Below, in pieces: positions 27,315-35,686 of a stretch of DNA of 64,000 nt (its first letter is position 1; every line of letters starts with the position of its first letter). The notes under the pieces are model-generated. The model worked only from the letters and a program-made list of their open reading frames with translations. It searched no databases and was not told the origin of the DNA. The stretch is from assembly GCF_016827595.1 (NCBI RefSeq), contig NZ_JAECMS010000004.1:124001-188000 (forward strand), read 5' to 3'. The translations under genes and the position numbers were made by a program. This DNA is from Luteirhabdus pelagi (GTDB lineage: Bacteria > Bacteroidota > Bacteroidia > Flavobacteriales > Flavobacteriaceae).

Positions 27315-27958
27315 GTCATCCCATAATTGCACCTTCTATTCTAGCCGCCGATTTTGCAAATCTTGAGAAAGAGATCAAAATGGTAAATGAGAGTGATGCC
27401 GATTGGTTTCACCTAGATGTTATGGACGGTGTTTTTGTTCCTAATATATCTTTTGGAATGCCCGTAATTGAAGCGATTTCGAGACATGCCAAAAAACCAT
27501 TGGATGTTCATTTAATGATTGTGCAACCTGAACGCTATGTAAAGGATTTTGCACTTCTAGGAGCCGACGTTTTAACGGTTCACTATGAGGCCTCTACTCA
27601 CCTACACCGGACCCTTCAGGCTATTAAAGCGGAAGGGATGAAGGCTGGCGTAGCCTTGAATCCACACACCAATGTTTCAGTATTAAAAGATACCCTTCAG
27701 GATATAGACCTTGTGTGTATGATGAGCGTAAATCCGGGTTTTGGAGGTCAAAGCTTTATAAAAAACACCTACACGAAGGTCAAGGAACTAAAAAAAATGA
27801 TCGAAGAACAGGGTGCTAGTACCCAAATTGAGATTGATGGTGGCGTAACCAATAAAAATGCAGCCCAATTGGTAGATGCAGGTGCCGATGTCTTGGTGGC
27901 AGGAAGCTTTGTTTTTAAGGCCGACGATCCCAAAGCTGCGATCAAAAGCTTGAAATAG
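27311..27958 (+). CDS. rpe: ribulose-phosphate 3-epimerase
   Basis: The 215-residue TIM-barrel enzyme interconverts ribulose-5-phosphate and xylulose-5-phosphate in the pentose phosphate pathway. Hallmarks are PSILAADFANL, the metal-binding FHLDVMDGVFVPN, DVHLMI, MSVNPGFGGQ and EIDGGV. Length is normal. It is translationally coupled to the BLUF gene upstream, which places it in a possibly light-linked transcription unit. Confidence 0.96.
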   Translation: MSHPIIAPSILAADFANLEKEIKMVNESDADWFHLDVMDGVFVPNISFGMPVIEAISRHAKKPLDVHLMIVQPERYVKDFALLGADVLTVHYEASTHLHRTLQAIKAEGMKAGVALNPHTNVSVLKDTLQDIDLVCMMSVNPGFGGQSFIKNTYTKVKELKKMIEEQGASTQIEIDGGVTNKNAAQLVDAGADVLVAGSFVFKADDPKAAIKSLK

Positions 27959-28032
27959 TGTTTTTTCTTCACGAATAAGTCCATTTTTATAATTCGAGAC
28001 TTCGGTTTTAACCCCTGATGGTTGGGAAACTG

Positions 28033-28040
28033 TATATTTG
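28033..28040 (+). promoter_or_regulatory. -7 promoter element of the AraC regulator gene
   Basis: TATATTTG matches TAnnTTTG exactly. It overlaps the TTG of a possible upstream start (28038) and lies 3 bp before the ATG at 28044, so the mRNA would be leaderless or nearly so. Confidence 0.5.
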
Positions 28041-28043
28041 GAT

Positions 28044-29150
28044 ATGCAGCCAGCCCCAACATTCGATACATGGACGGCAGGATTTGGAGTCGCCGTAGTT
28101 ATGGGTTTTTTTCTCTTTATCATTTTACTTTCCATTCGAAGTAGAAAGATAGCTCCCATTGCTTTTTTCATCCTTAGCTTTAGTCTTATATTATTGCAAT
28201 ATGTACTGTACTGGACGGGATATCAACGAGTGTTTCCATATCTTATCTATTTTCCAGCTGTAGCCTACTATGCTACTGGCCCGTTACTATACCTTTATGT
28301 TTTAAGGCTTTATAAGAAAAGGTTCTTGGGCCATTTTCTCTGGCATTTTATTCCCAGTGGTTTGGCCGGCCTCGCATGGGTAAGCTTTTCATTTTCAATT
28401 CTTAATGGAGCTTCCAATCCAAACCCTTGGTTTCCACAAATTCAGCATCATTGGCTGATTGCCATCCATATGGGAATCTACCTTTTTCTATGTGGAAGAA
28501 TCTGGTTTTTTAACAGGCAAATTGCTACCGAAGTTGCTAAAATTCGATATCGTTGGGCAGCCGTGTTGCTTATCCTCTATACCTTATTTCTTACTGCCTA
28601 TATATCTTACTATGTATTGGTTCAATTTTCCTTCTTCAACTCGGAGTGGGACTATGCTATCTCCGCCATGATGACGATCTCTATTTATACCATTGGCTAT
28701 TTCATCTTTAAACAACCTAAGGTTTTTGATGGGGAATTTTATGCCAGCCTTTTCGTTCCAAAACCCGATAAAGATAAAAGCTTCGAAGATCAACTTCTAG
28801 ACGAACTATACCAAAATGTCTGTCGTTACATGGAACGAGAGAAACCTTTTTTGGAAAATGAGCTGCGCTTGGCCGATTTAGCCGACCGAACTAATTTTAC
28901 CACCCATCTGCTTTCTAAGGTAATCAATGAAAAAGCAGCGACAAACTTCAATAATTTTGTGAATGGGTATCGTTTAACGGAAGCCGAAAAGCTTTTGGAA
29001 ACAGAACCGCAGCGTAGTATCAAAAGTATTTATTTTGAAGTTGGCTTCAACAGTAAAGCTGCCTTTTACAAAGCTTTCAAGGAAAAACACCACACTACGC
29101 CCATCGCTTATAGAACAAAGGTGACCGTTCAGAAAAAACCAATTCGGTAG
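28044..29150 (+). CDS. membrane-anchored AraC-family transcriptional regulator
   Basis: The 368-residue protein has about seven hydrophobic segments in its first 230 residues and a cytoplasmic AraC-type DNA-binding domain at the C-terminus (about 265-365). The HTH pair is visible as LRLADLADRTNFTTHLLSKVINE and SIKSIYFEVGFNSKAAFYKAFKEKHHTTPIAYR. This 7TM-AraC layout is common in Bacteroidota and implies sensing in or at the membrane; ligand and targets are unknown. I start at the ATG at 28044 because a TTG two codons earlier is part of the -7 element. Confidence 0.87.
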   Translation: MQPAPTFDTWTAGFGVAVVMGFFLFIILLSIRSRKIAPIAFFILSFSLILLQYVLYWTGYQRVFPYLIYFPAVAYYATGPLLYLYVLRLYKKRFLGHFLWHFIPSGLAGLAWVSFSFSILNGASNPNPWFPQIQHHWLIAIHMGIYLFLCGRIWFFNRQIATEVAKIRYRWAAVLLILYTLFLTAYISYYVLVQFSFFNSEWDYAISAMMTISIYTIGYFIFKQPKVFDGEFYASLFVPKPDKDKSFEDQLLDELYQNVCRYMEREKPFLENELRLADLADRTNFTTHLLSKVINEKAATNFNNFVNGYRLTEAEKLLETEPQRSIKSIYFEVGFNSKAAFYKAFKEKHHTTPIAYRTKVTVQKKPIR

Positions 29151-29216
29151 CGTTTTATAATTCTGAACTCCTTTCTATTTACTTCAGCATACATTAGTGA
29201 AAACTTTAAAATCTGT

Positions 29217-30341
29217 ATGATGAAAACCTTCCTTTACTTACTAGTTTCAGCCTTACTTTTATCCGTAGACATTCAGGCACAAGATATAAAGATATATGTC
29301 AGTGATGCTGGAAACTTCAACAACGGACCATGGCAGATTGTTCAGTACGATCTTGATGGCAGTAACCCCGTTACCTTTATCAATGATGAGCTGGGATGGC
29401 CGCAAGATATTGTTTTTCTACCTGAGCAAAATGAAGTACTCATTTCAAACCTTACTACAAATGAAATCAATCGGTATAACGGGAGTACTGGAGAATACAT
29501 CGATGAGTTTGCTACAGTCGCTGGCGGACCGACACGGATGGAAATTGGAGCGGATGGACTACTATATGTGCTTCAATGGAGTTCAACCGACAATAAGGTA
29601 CTGCGGTACGAAACCGATGGAACCTTCGTAGATGAATTTACCAGTGAAGGCGTTCCGAGAAGTATTGGAATGGATTGGGATAGCGAAGGAAACTTATACG
29701 TTTCTTCATTTTCGAATGCGAATGTGACCCAATTTGATAGCGATGGTAATCTCTTAGGGGAATACATAGATAATACTGAATTATCTGGTCCGACGAATAT
29801 TTTCTTTGATGATGATGACCGTTTGTTTGTGTTGGATTGGAATGCTGGTGATATTGAGGAATATGATGAAAACGGAATACATGTCGATACCTTTATAACA
29901 GGACTCGGACAATGTGAAGGTGTCGATTTTCTTGAAAACGGAAATATCTTGGTGGGAAATGGCAGTACGGCCGAAGTGAAGCAATATCAAAACGATGGCA
30001 CATTTGTTGAAATTACGGTTGCGAGCGGCCTGGGAAATCTACTTCAACCAAATGCGGTCGTGCTCTTCGATCGTGAAACACTTTCAATTACCGATCAAAA
30101 AAAAGATGATACGGCTTTAATTACTCCAACTGTAGGAAGCCGATTCGAAATACATAAGGATGTATGGCAACAATTCGATTCAATCATCATCTACTCGCTA
30201 ACGGGGAAAAGCATTTTAAACATTTCACAGGGACAAGAAAATCTAGATGCCTCAGCTTTAGCAAACGGTATTTATATAGTAAAGGCTACAAGCGGTTATA
30301 GAAGTGTATCCCAAAAAATCAAAGTTATACACCAAAATTGA
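29217..30341 (+). CDS. secreted NHL/Vgb-like beta-propeller with T9SS sorting domain
   Basis: The 374-residue protein has a Sec signal peptide (cleavage near DIQAQD, residue 22). It has about six propeller blades of the NHL/Vgb type with repeating GxLYVxxxxxxxVxxYxxxGxxxxxF patterns. The last 70 residues form a type A T9SS C-terminal domain: a strand, IIIYSLTGKSIL, then LDASALANGIYIVKA and the final KIKVIH. It should be exported by the type IX system, of which porT is encoded at 10.0 kb, and displayed or released at the surface. The ligand is unknown. Nearby genes do not indicate a pathway. Confidence 0.85.
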   Translation: MMKTFLYLLVSALLLSVDIQAQDIKIYVSDAGNFNNGPWQIVQYDLDGSNPVTFINDELGWPQDIVFLPEQNEVLISNLTTNEINRYNGSTGEYIDEFATVAGGPTRMEIGADGLLYVLQWSSTDNKVLRYETDGTFVDEFTSEGVPRSIGMDWDSEGNLYVSSFSNANVTQFDSDGNLLGEYIDNTELSGPTNIFFDDDDRLFVLDWNAGDIEEYDENGIHVDTFITGLGQCEGVDFLENGNILVGNGSTAEVKQYQNDGTFVEITVASGLGNLLQPNAVVLFDRETLSITDQKKDDTALITPTVGSRFEIHKDVWQQFDSIIIYSLTGKSILNISQGQENLDASALANGIYIVKATSGYRSVSQKIKVIHQN

Positions 30342-30405
30342 TTTTCTTTATACTGCAGGATGTAAAGCCTATCTTAAAAGCAAAATTTCTAAGGATAGCC
30401 TTTTG

Positions 30406-30413
30406 TACCTTTG
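30406..30413 (+). promoter_or_regulatory. -7 promoter element of the ypdA-like gene
   Basis: TACCTTTG matches TAnnTTTG exactly and lies 5 bp before the ATG at 30419, predicting a leaderless or near-leaderless mRNA. Confidence 0.5.
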
Positions 30414-30418
30414 CATTT

Positions 30419-31405
30419 ATGGAAAAAGTGGATGTCCTAATAATAGGTGCGGGGCCCATCGGGATTGCCTGTGCCTTGGAAAGCAAAAAGAAGAATTTAG
30501 AGTATGTAGTCGTTGAAAAGGGAACTTTAACCAATTCTCTTTACCACTATCCACTTAATATGACTTTCTTTTCTACTTCTGAAAAACTAGAGATTGGTGG
30601 TATCCCCTTCATCAGTAATAATCCGAAACCAAACCGGGATGAAGCCTTGGAATACTACCGAAGGGTCGTTACCGCTAACGATCTCAATATTCATTTATAT
30701 GAAGAAATAACATCAGTTCAGAAGCAGGGCACTTCATTTAACATTGCTTCCAATAAAGCCCAATATGAAGCCAACCATGTTGTGGTAAGTACTGGTTTTT
30801 ATGACATCCCAAAAGAGCTTGGCGTTGCTGGTGAAGAGTTAGAAAAAGTGTCGCATTACTTTAAGGAAGCCCATCCCTACGTCCTTCAAAAAGCGATAGT
30901 GGTGGGTGCAAGTAATAGCTCGGTAGATGCCGCCTTGGAAATATGGCGAAAGGGCGGCGATGTTACGATGGTAGTTCGAGGCCCATCCATAGGTGAACGC
31001 GTGAAATATTGGGTAAAGCCAGATATTGAAAACAGAATTGAAGAGGGTAGTATAAAGGCATATTTCAATAGCAACATTACAGAAATTAAGGAAAATTCGG
31101 TACGTATTGAGACGCCTGAGGGCGAAAAGGAATTGGAAAATGATTTCGTGTTAGCTTTAACGGGCTATCGACCCGATTTTAACTTCTTGGAGAAAATGGG
31201 TGTAACGCTTTCCGATAGTGCGAATTATTTTCCAACCTACGATCCGGAGACGATGGAAACCAATGTCAAGGGACTGTATTTGGCAGGTGTCATCTGTGGC
31301 GGAATGGAAACGCACAAATGGTTTATCGAGAATTCTAGAGTTCATGCCGAATTGATTATTCAGCATATTTCAGAAAAAGCTAGTACCCTGCAAACCGAAA
31401 ATTAA
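30419..31405 (+). CDS. YpdA-family FAD/NAD(P) disulfide reductase-like protein
   Basis: The 328-residue flavoprotein has an N-terminal FAD Rossmann motif (VLIIGAGPIGIACA) and a second nucleotide-binding motif (AIVVGASNSSVDAAL, near residue 163). It lacks a CxxC redox pair, as expected for YpdA. Characterised YpdA proteins reduce bacillithiol disulfide with NADPH; whether this organism makes bacillithiol cannot be judged here. I start at the ATG at 30419, since a longer frame from 30338 would include the promoter. The 3' end overlaps the convergent peptidase gene by 26 bp. Confidence 0.85.
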   Translation: MEKVDVLIIGAGPIGIACALESKKKNLEYVVVEKGTLTNSLYHYPLNMTFFSTSEKLEIGGIPFISNNPKPNRDEALEYYRRVVTANDLNIHLYEEITSVQKQGTSFNIASNKAQYEANHVVVSTGFYDIPKELGVAGEELEKVSHYFKEAHPYVLQKAIVVGASNSSVDAALEIWRKGGDVTMVVRGPSIGERVKYWVKPDIENRIEEGSIKAYFNSNITEIKENSVRIETPEGEKELENDFVLALTGYRPDFNFLEKMGVTLSDSANYFPTYDPETMETNVKGLYLAGVICGGMETHKWFIENSRVHAELIIQHISEKASTLQTEN

Positions 31406-32216
31406 GAAGTTTGCGCATATGTTCGAACAACTGTGGGAAATGCGATTGAAATTCCTCTGGCGATTCAATAAAGTATTCGGCTAAGACAGCCATAAATTCA
31501 AATTCATTTGTAAACGCATATGCTCTGAAAAAACGTGTTTTGTCCAACGTATCCTTTACTTTCTGGTGTGTCAGCCGTTTTAGGATGTTTTGAAATTCCG
31601 TTTGAAATCGATTGGAGTCCAAATCGCGACTTTTCTTTGCCTCTAACTGCATAGCGTGCATAAACTCATGGATTCCAAGGTTTATATTGTCATTATCAAT
31701 TTCATATCCTTTTTCGAAATCGGCCCATGATAGTACCATAGCGCGTTCTCTGGGATTGAATTCGCCCTTATGCTCTGCATCGTTTACTGTACTGTAAAAT
31801 TCATTCGGATACAAAAGGATATGCTCTATTAAGGAATACAAGTAGTTTTTCCGTCCGAAACTCAACATACAGCCAATACCCGCAATAAGGGTTTTCATAC
31901 GGTCAGTGACTTCAAGCCCCTGTCGACCTACAAAATTCTTCTCTTTAATAAAAGTAGCCACTCGGTGTTGGAACTGCATTTTATGCTTAGGAGATAACTG
32001 ATTATAAAACCGCAATTCCTTTTCCAAAACCAGTTGTCGGGGATATGAAAGCTTGCGATAGGAAAGATAGTGGCGAATCAACGGTTTAGAGAACTTACCG
32101 GCATACCAATTTTCAAAAACCCGAAATAGGAAGAATGCAAAGCCCAATAAAACAATAGTGTACGCATAGGGAGCTAACCATGCCGTTTCAGATTCTTGAA
32201 GTAGGAACTTAACCAT
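31380..32216 (-). CDS. MtfA-like zinc-dependent membrane peptidase (M90)
   Basis: The 278-residue protein has one N-terminal membrane segment (TIVLLGFAFFLFRVF, about 20-34). The zinc motif HEFMH is near residue 182, with the third-ligand Glu region AVLAEYFIESPEEF near residue 244. This matches the M90 (glucose-regulated metallopeptidase) family. E. coli MtfA is cytosolic and modulates the Mlc repressor; the membrane anchor here suggests a different or tethered target. It is a single-gene unit, tail-to-tail overlapping the YpdA-like gene. Confidence 0.82.
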   Translation of the reverse strand: MVKFLLQESETAWLAPYAYTIVLLGFAFFLFRVFENWYAGKFSKPLIRHYLSYRKLSYPRQLVLEKELRFYNQLSPKHKMQFQHRVATFIKEKNFVGRQGLEVTDRMKTLIAGIGCMLSFGRKNYLYSLIEHILLYPNEFYSTVNDAEHKGEFNPRERAMVLSWADFEKGYEIDNDNINLGIHEFMHAMQLEAKKSRDLDSNRFQTEFQNILKRLTHQKVKDTLDKTRFFRAYAFTNEFEFMAVLAEYFIESPEEFQSHFPQLFEHMRKLLNFRFAGY

Positions 32217-32412
32217 TTGGGAAAATTGGAATCGGAAAGATATAAATTATTTGAATATCCTTACGCAATCAGATAATTAGAGGATAAATTCCCTAATATC
32301 AATCGGATAACTATAACAACTGAAAAAAGCTCAGGGAATCCGTTAACATCTTTAACACATGTTTTACAAAACCTTTAACAGTACATGCGCTCAGGTTGGG
32401 ACGTGCATTCCC

Positions 32413-32420
32413 TAGCTTTG
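32413..32420 (+). promoter_or_regulatory. -7 promoter element of susC-susD
   Basis: TAGCTTTG matches TAnnTTTG exactly, 26 bp before the susC ATG at 32447. The 230-bp gap upstream (from 32217) showed no other feature. Confidence 0.6.
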
Positions 32421-32446
32421 TGGTAAGCTTAACAAAAAATACACAT

Positions 32447-35400
32447 ATGAGACAAAAATTTAAACTGCTGTTAACGCTGTTTACATTTCTCGTGGTGCAG
32501 ATCGGATTTGCCCAAGAAGAAACGATAACAGGAACAGTAACGGACGATTCAGGTGTTCCACTCTTGGGTGTGAACATTTTAGTGAAGGGTACTTCAACAG
32601 GTGCCCAAACAGACTTTGATGGTAATTTTACCATTGAAGCATCGCAAGGACAAACCCTTGTCTTTAGTTATATCGGGTTTACGCCAAAAGAAGTTACTGT
32701 TGGCGCAAGCAACACCATCGATGTAACCCTAGAACAAGGTGAAGAATTGGAAACAGTAGTGGTAACCGCCCTTGGTATTTCTCGCGAAAAGAAAACACTG
32801 GGGTATGCTACGGAGGAGGTTTCTGGGGAAGAAGTCAATACAGTAACCACCGGTGGAAATATCTCTAATTCTCTTTCCGGTAAAGTTTCTGGATTACAAG
32901 TACGTCGGAATAACAATATTGGTGGCTCCACCAATGTTATTTTAAGAGGTACCAATTCCTTAACGGGTAATAACCAAGCCTTGTTTGTGGTGGATGGTGT
33001 TATCATCGACAACTCCAATACAAACTCATCTGCACAACAGCAAGCGGGTGCCGGGTTTGACTATGGTAATGCTGCATCAGACATCAACCCTCAAAACATC
33101 GAATCTATTAATGTCTTAAAGGGTGCTGCAGCAACGGCTCTATATGGTAACAGAGCTTCCAATGGAGCTATTATCATTACAACTAAAAAAGGCAAGAATC
33201 AAGAAGGCCTTGGAGTATCCATTAATTCTGGAATTCAAATTGGTGTCGTTAATAAGGAAACATTCCCAACCTATCAATCGGAATATGGTGGTGGATATGG
33301 ACGCTATTATGGGGGACCAAATAACTATTGGTTTACCGGAGATGTAGATGAAGATGGACAAACTGATATTATTGCACCATTGTCAGAGGATGCTTCCTAT
33401 GGAGCACCTTTCGACCCCAATCTATTAGTATATCAATGGGATGCCTTTTTCGACCCATCTAATCCTAATTTTAATACACCAACCCCTTGGACTTTTGCTG
33501 GAGATAACGGTCCGATATCTTTCTTTGAGGATGCCGTAACGCTTACTAATAATATAGCAGTTAGTGGAGGGAACGAGAAGCATAGTTTCCGCTTGAATTA
33601 TTCTAAATTCGATGCAGATGGAATTATGCCAAACAGTAAACAGAATAAAAACACTATAAACTTTAGTGGTTCTTTAAATGTTACTGACGATTTGAATGTA
33701 TCGACTAACATCAATTTTGTAAATCAAAAGACATTAGGACGTAACGGTACGGGATATTCTGACAATATTGTAACCTTGTTCCGTCAGTGGGTACAGACAA
33801 ATGTCGATTTCCAAGCGCAAAAACGTGCGTATAACAGAACGGGACAAAACTTTACTTGGAACTATACCTCCCCGAGTAATTCAACCCCGATTTTCTGGGA
33901 TAACCCATATTTCATTCGTTACGAAAACTTCCAAAATGATGAGCGTAATCGTGTCTATGGTAATGTTGCATTATCGTACGATCTTACCGATTGGTTCAAT
34001 ATTTTAGGAAGAATTACAATGGATTCTTACGATGAATTTCAGGAAGAAAGAACAGCACAAGGAAGTAATCCTGTTTCAAAATATTCACGGTTCAATAGAA
34101 CTTTTAGAGAGTATAACTACGATTTGATCTTCAATTTCGATACTGATATATCTGAAGATATTTCATTCACAGGACTTTTAGGTACGAATATTAGAAGAAG
34201 TAATATTAACTCTATCTATGCCATTACAAATGGTGGTCTTGCAGTTCCAGGCGTATTCTCACTGGCGAATTCAGTTAACCCTATCGAAGCACCTGCGGAG
34301 ACTGAAGCTGAACTTGGAGTAGATGGTATATATGCACAGGCAAGTTTTGGCTTCTGGAACACCTTATATTTAGAAGGTACGTTAAGAAGAGATAACACTT
34401 CTACACTTCCAAAAGACAACTCTGCTTTCTACTACCCTTCTGGAACGCTTAGTTACATTTTCTCAAATAATATTGATGCTGATTGGTTGAGCTTTGGTAA
34501 GCTACGATTGAATTATGCTGAAGTTGGTACCGGTGGAGATATCGGTAACTTTGCAAGATTGCAAGATAATTACAACAAGCCTACCCCTTTTGGTAGCGCA
34601 ATATTGTTCTCTGTACCAAACACTAAAAACAATCCTGATCTTGTTGAAGAACGAGTAAACAGTTATGAAGGTGGATTGGAGCTAGAGTTTTTGGATCGAC
34701 GACTTGGATTGGATGTATCGGTATACAAAACCAACACAACCGACCAAATTGTACCTGTAGCAGTAACTGGTGCTACTGGTTATACACGAAAAATCGTTAA
34801 TTCTGGTGAAATTGAAAACCGAGGTCTCGAAGCAACTTTGCGTGCTACACCAGTTAAGACTGAAAACTTCGAATGGAATTTACGTGCCAATTGGGCGAAA
34901 AATACAAGTGAAGTACTTTCTCTTTTTGAAGGAGCCGATAATTTAGTACTCGGACAATTCCAAGGGGGAGTAACCTTAAACGCATCTGTAGGAGAACCTT
35001 ACGGAGTAATTAAAGGAACTGATTTTGTATACGATGATAATGGAAATAAGATCCTAGAAAACGGTATTTACCTTAATACTCCGGGATCTAATAATGTTAT
35101 TGGAGATGTAAACCCTGACTGGATTGGTGGTCTAAGTAACACCTTCAAGTATAAAAACCTAAGCTTAAGTTTCCTAATTGATGTGAAGCAAGGTGGTGAT
35201 GTTTTCTCTCTTGACCAATACTATGGACAGGCAACCGGATTGTATCCAAATACAGCGGGATTGAATGACCTAGGAAATCCAGTTCGAAATACGTTAGATG
35301 AAGGCGGTGGAATCATCTTTGATGGTGTAAATGCCGATGGAAGTCCAAATACCACTCGTGTAGGAGTAACATCCTTTGGGGTTTTTGGATACCAAACATT

Positions 35401-35668
35401 TCCAAACAAAGCATTCGTTTATGATGCTTCCTTCGTGAAACTTCGTGAAGTAGCTTTAACTTATCAACTACCAGATAAATTTTTAAATAACTTATTTATC
35501 AACAAGGCTACGTTTACGCTAACAGGATCAAACCTTTGGATTATCCATAAGAATGTTCCTTATGCCGATCCAGAAGCTGGGCTAAGCTCAGGTAACCTTC
35601 AAGGGTATCAAAGTGGTGTACTCCCAACTACGAGAGACATCGGCTTTAACGTTAACCTACAATTTTAA
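32447..35668 (+). CDS. SusC/RagA-family TonB-dependent outer membrane receptor
   Basis: The 1073-residue protein has a signal peptide ending VQIGFAQ and an N-terminal carboxypeptidase-regulatory-like beta domain (ETITGTVTDDSGVPLLGVNILVKG). A TonB plug with the SusC signature NNQALFVVDGVIIDN follows, then a 22-strand-type barrel ending in NVNLQF. With the adjacent SusD-like lipoprotein it forms a lidded importer driven by TonB. No glycoside hydrolase, sulfatase or regulator flanks the pair, so the substrate (glycan, peptide or other) is open. The ATG at 32447 gives the proper signal peptide; an earlier in-frame start would lie inside the promoter. Confidence 0.94.
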   Translation: MRQKFKLLLTLFTFLVVQIGFAQEETITGTVTDDSGVPLLGVNILVKGTSTGAQTDFDGNFTIEASQGQTLVFSYIGFTPKEVTVGASNTIDVTLEQGEELETVVVTALGISREKKTLGYATEEVSGEEVNTVTTGGNISNSLSGKVSGLQVRRNNNIGGSTNVILRGTNSLTGNNQALFVVDGVIIDNSNTNSSAQQQAGAGFDYGNAASDINPQNIESINVLKGAAATALYGNRASNGAIIITTKKGKNQEGLGVSINSGIQIGVVNKETFPTYQSEYGGGYGRYYGGPNNYWFTGDVDEDGQTDIIAPLSEDASYGAPFDPNLLVYQWDAFFDPSNPNFNTPTPWTFAGDNGPISFFEDAVTLTNNIAVSGGNEKHSFRLNYSKFDADGIMPNSKQNKNTINFSGSLNVTDDLNVSTNINFVNQKTLGRNGTGYSDNIVTLFRQWVQTNVDFQAQKRAYNRTGQNFTWNYTSPSNSTPIFWDNPYFIRYENFQNDERNRVYGNVALSYDLTDWFNILGRITMDSYDEFQEERTAQGSNPVSKYSRFNRTFREYNYDLIFNFDTDISEDISFTGLLGTNIRRSNINSIYAITNGGLAVPGVFSLANSVNPIEAPAETEAELGVDGIYAQASFGFWNTLYLEGTLRRDNTSTLPKDNSAFYYPSGTLSYIFSNNIDADWLSFGKLRLNYAEVGTGGDIGNFARLQDNYNKPTPFGSAILFSVPNTKNNPDLVEERVNSYEGGLELEFLDRRLGLDVSVYKTNTTDQIVPVAVTGATGYTRKIVNSGEIENRGLEATLRATPVKTENFEWNLRANWAKNTSEVLSLFEGADNLVLGQFQGGVTLNASVGEPYGVIKGTDFVYDDNGNKILENGIYLNTPGSNNVIGDVNPDWIGGLSNTFKYKNLSLSFLIDVKQGGDVFSLDQYYGQATGLYPNTAGLNDLGNPVRNTLDEGGGIIFDGVNADGSPNTTRVGVTSFGVFGYQTFPNKAFVYDASFVKLREVALTYQLPDKFLNNLFINKATFTLTGSNLWIIHKNVPYADPEAGLSSGNLQGYQSGVLPTTRDIGFNVNLQF

Positions 35669-35686
35669 TAGAATAAAATCATAATT

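Noticed and set aside
30338-30418. N-terminal extension of the YpdA-like protein.
   Set aside because: It would be translated from upstream of an exact -7 element, and the FAD motif normally begins within the first ten residues, as with the ATG at 30419.
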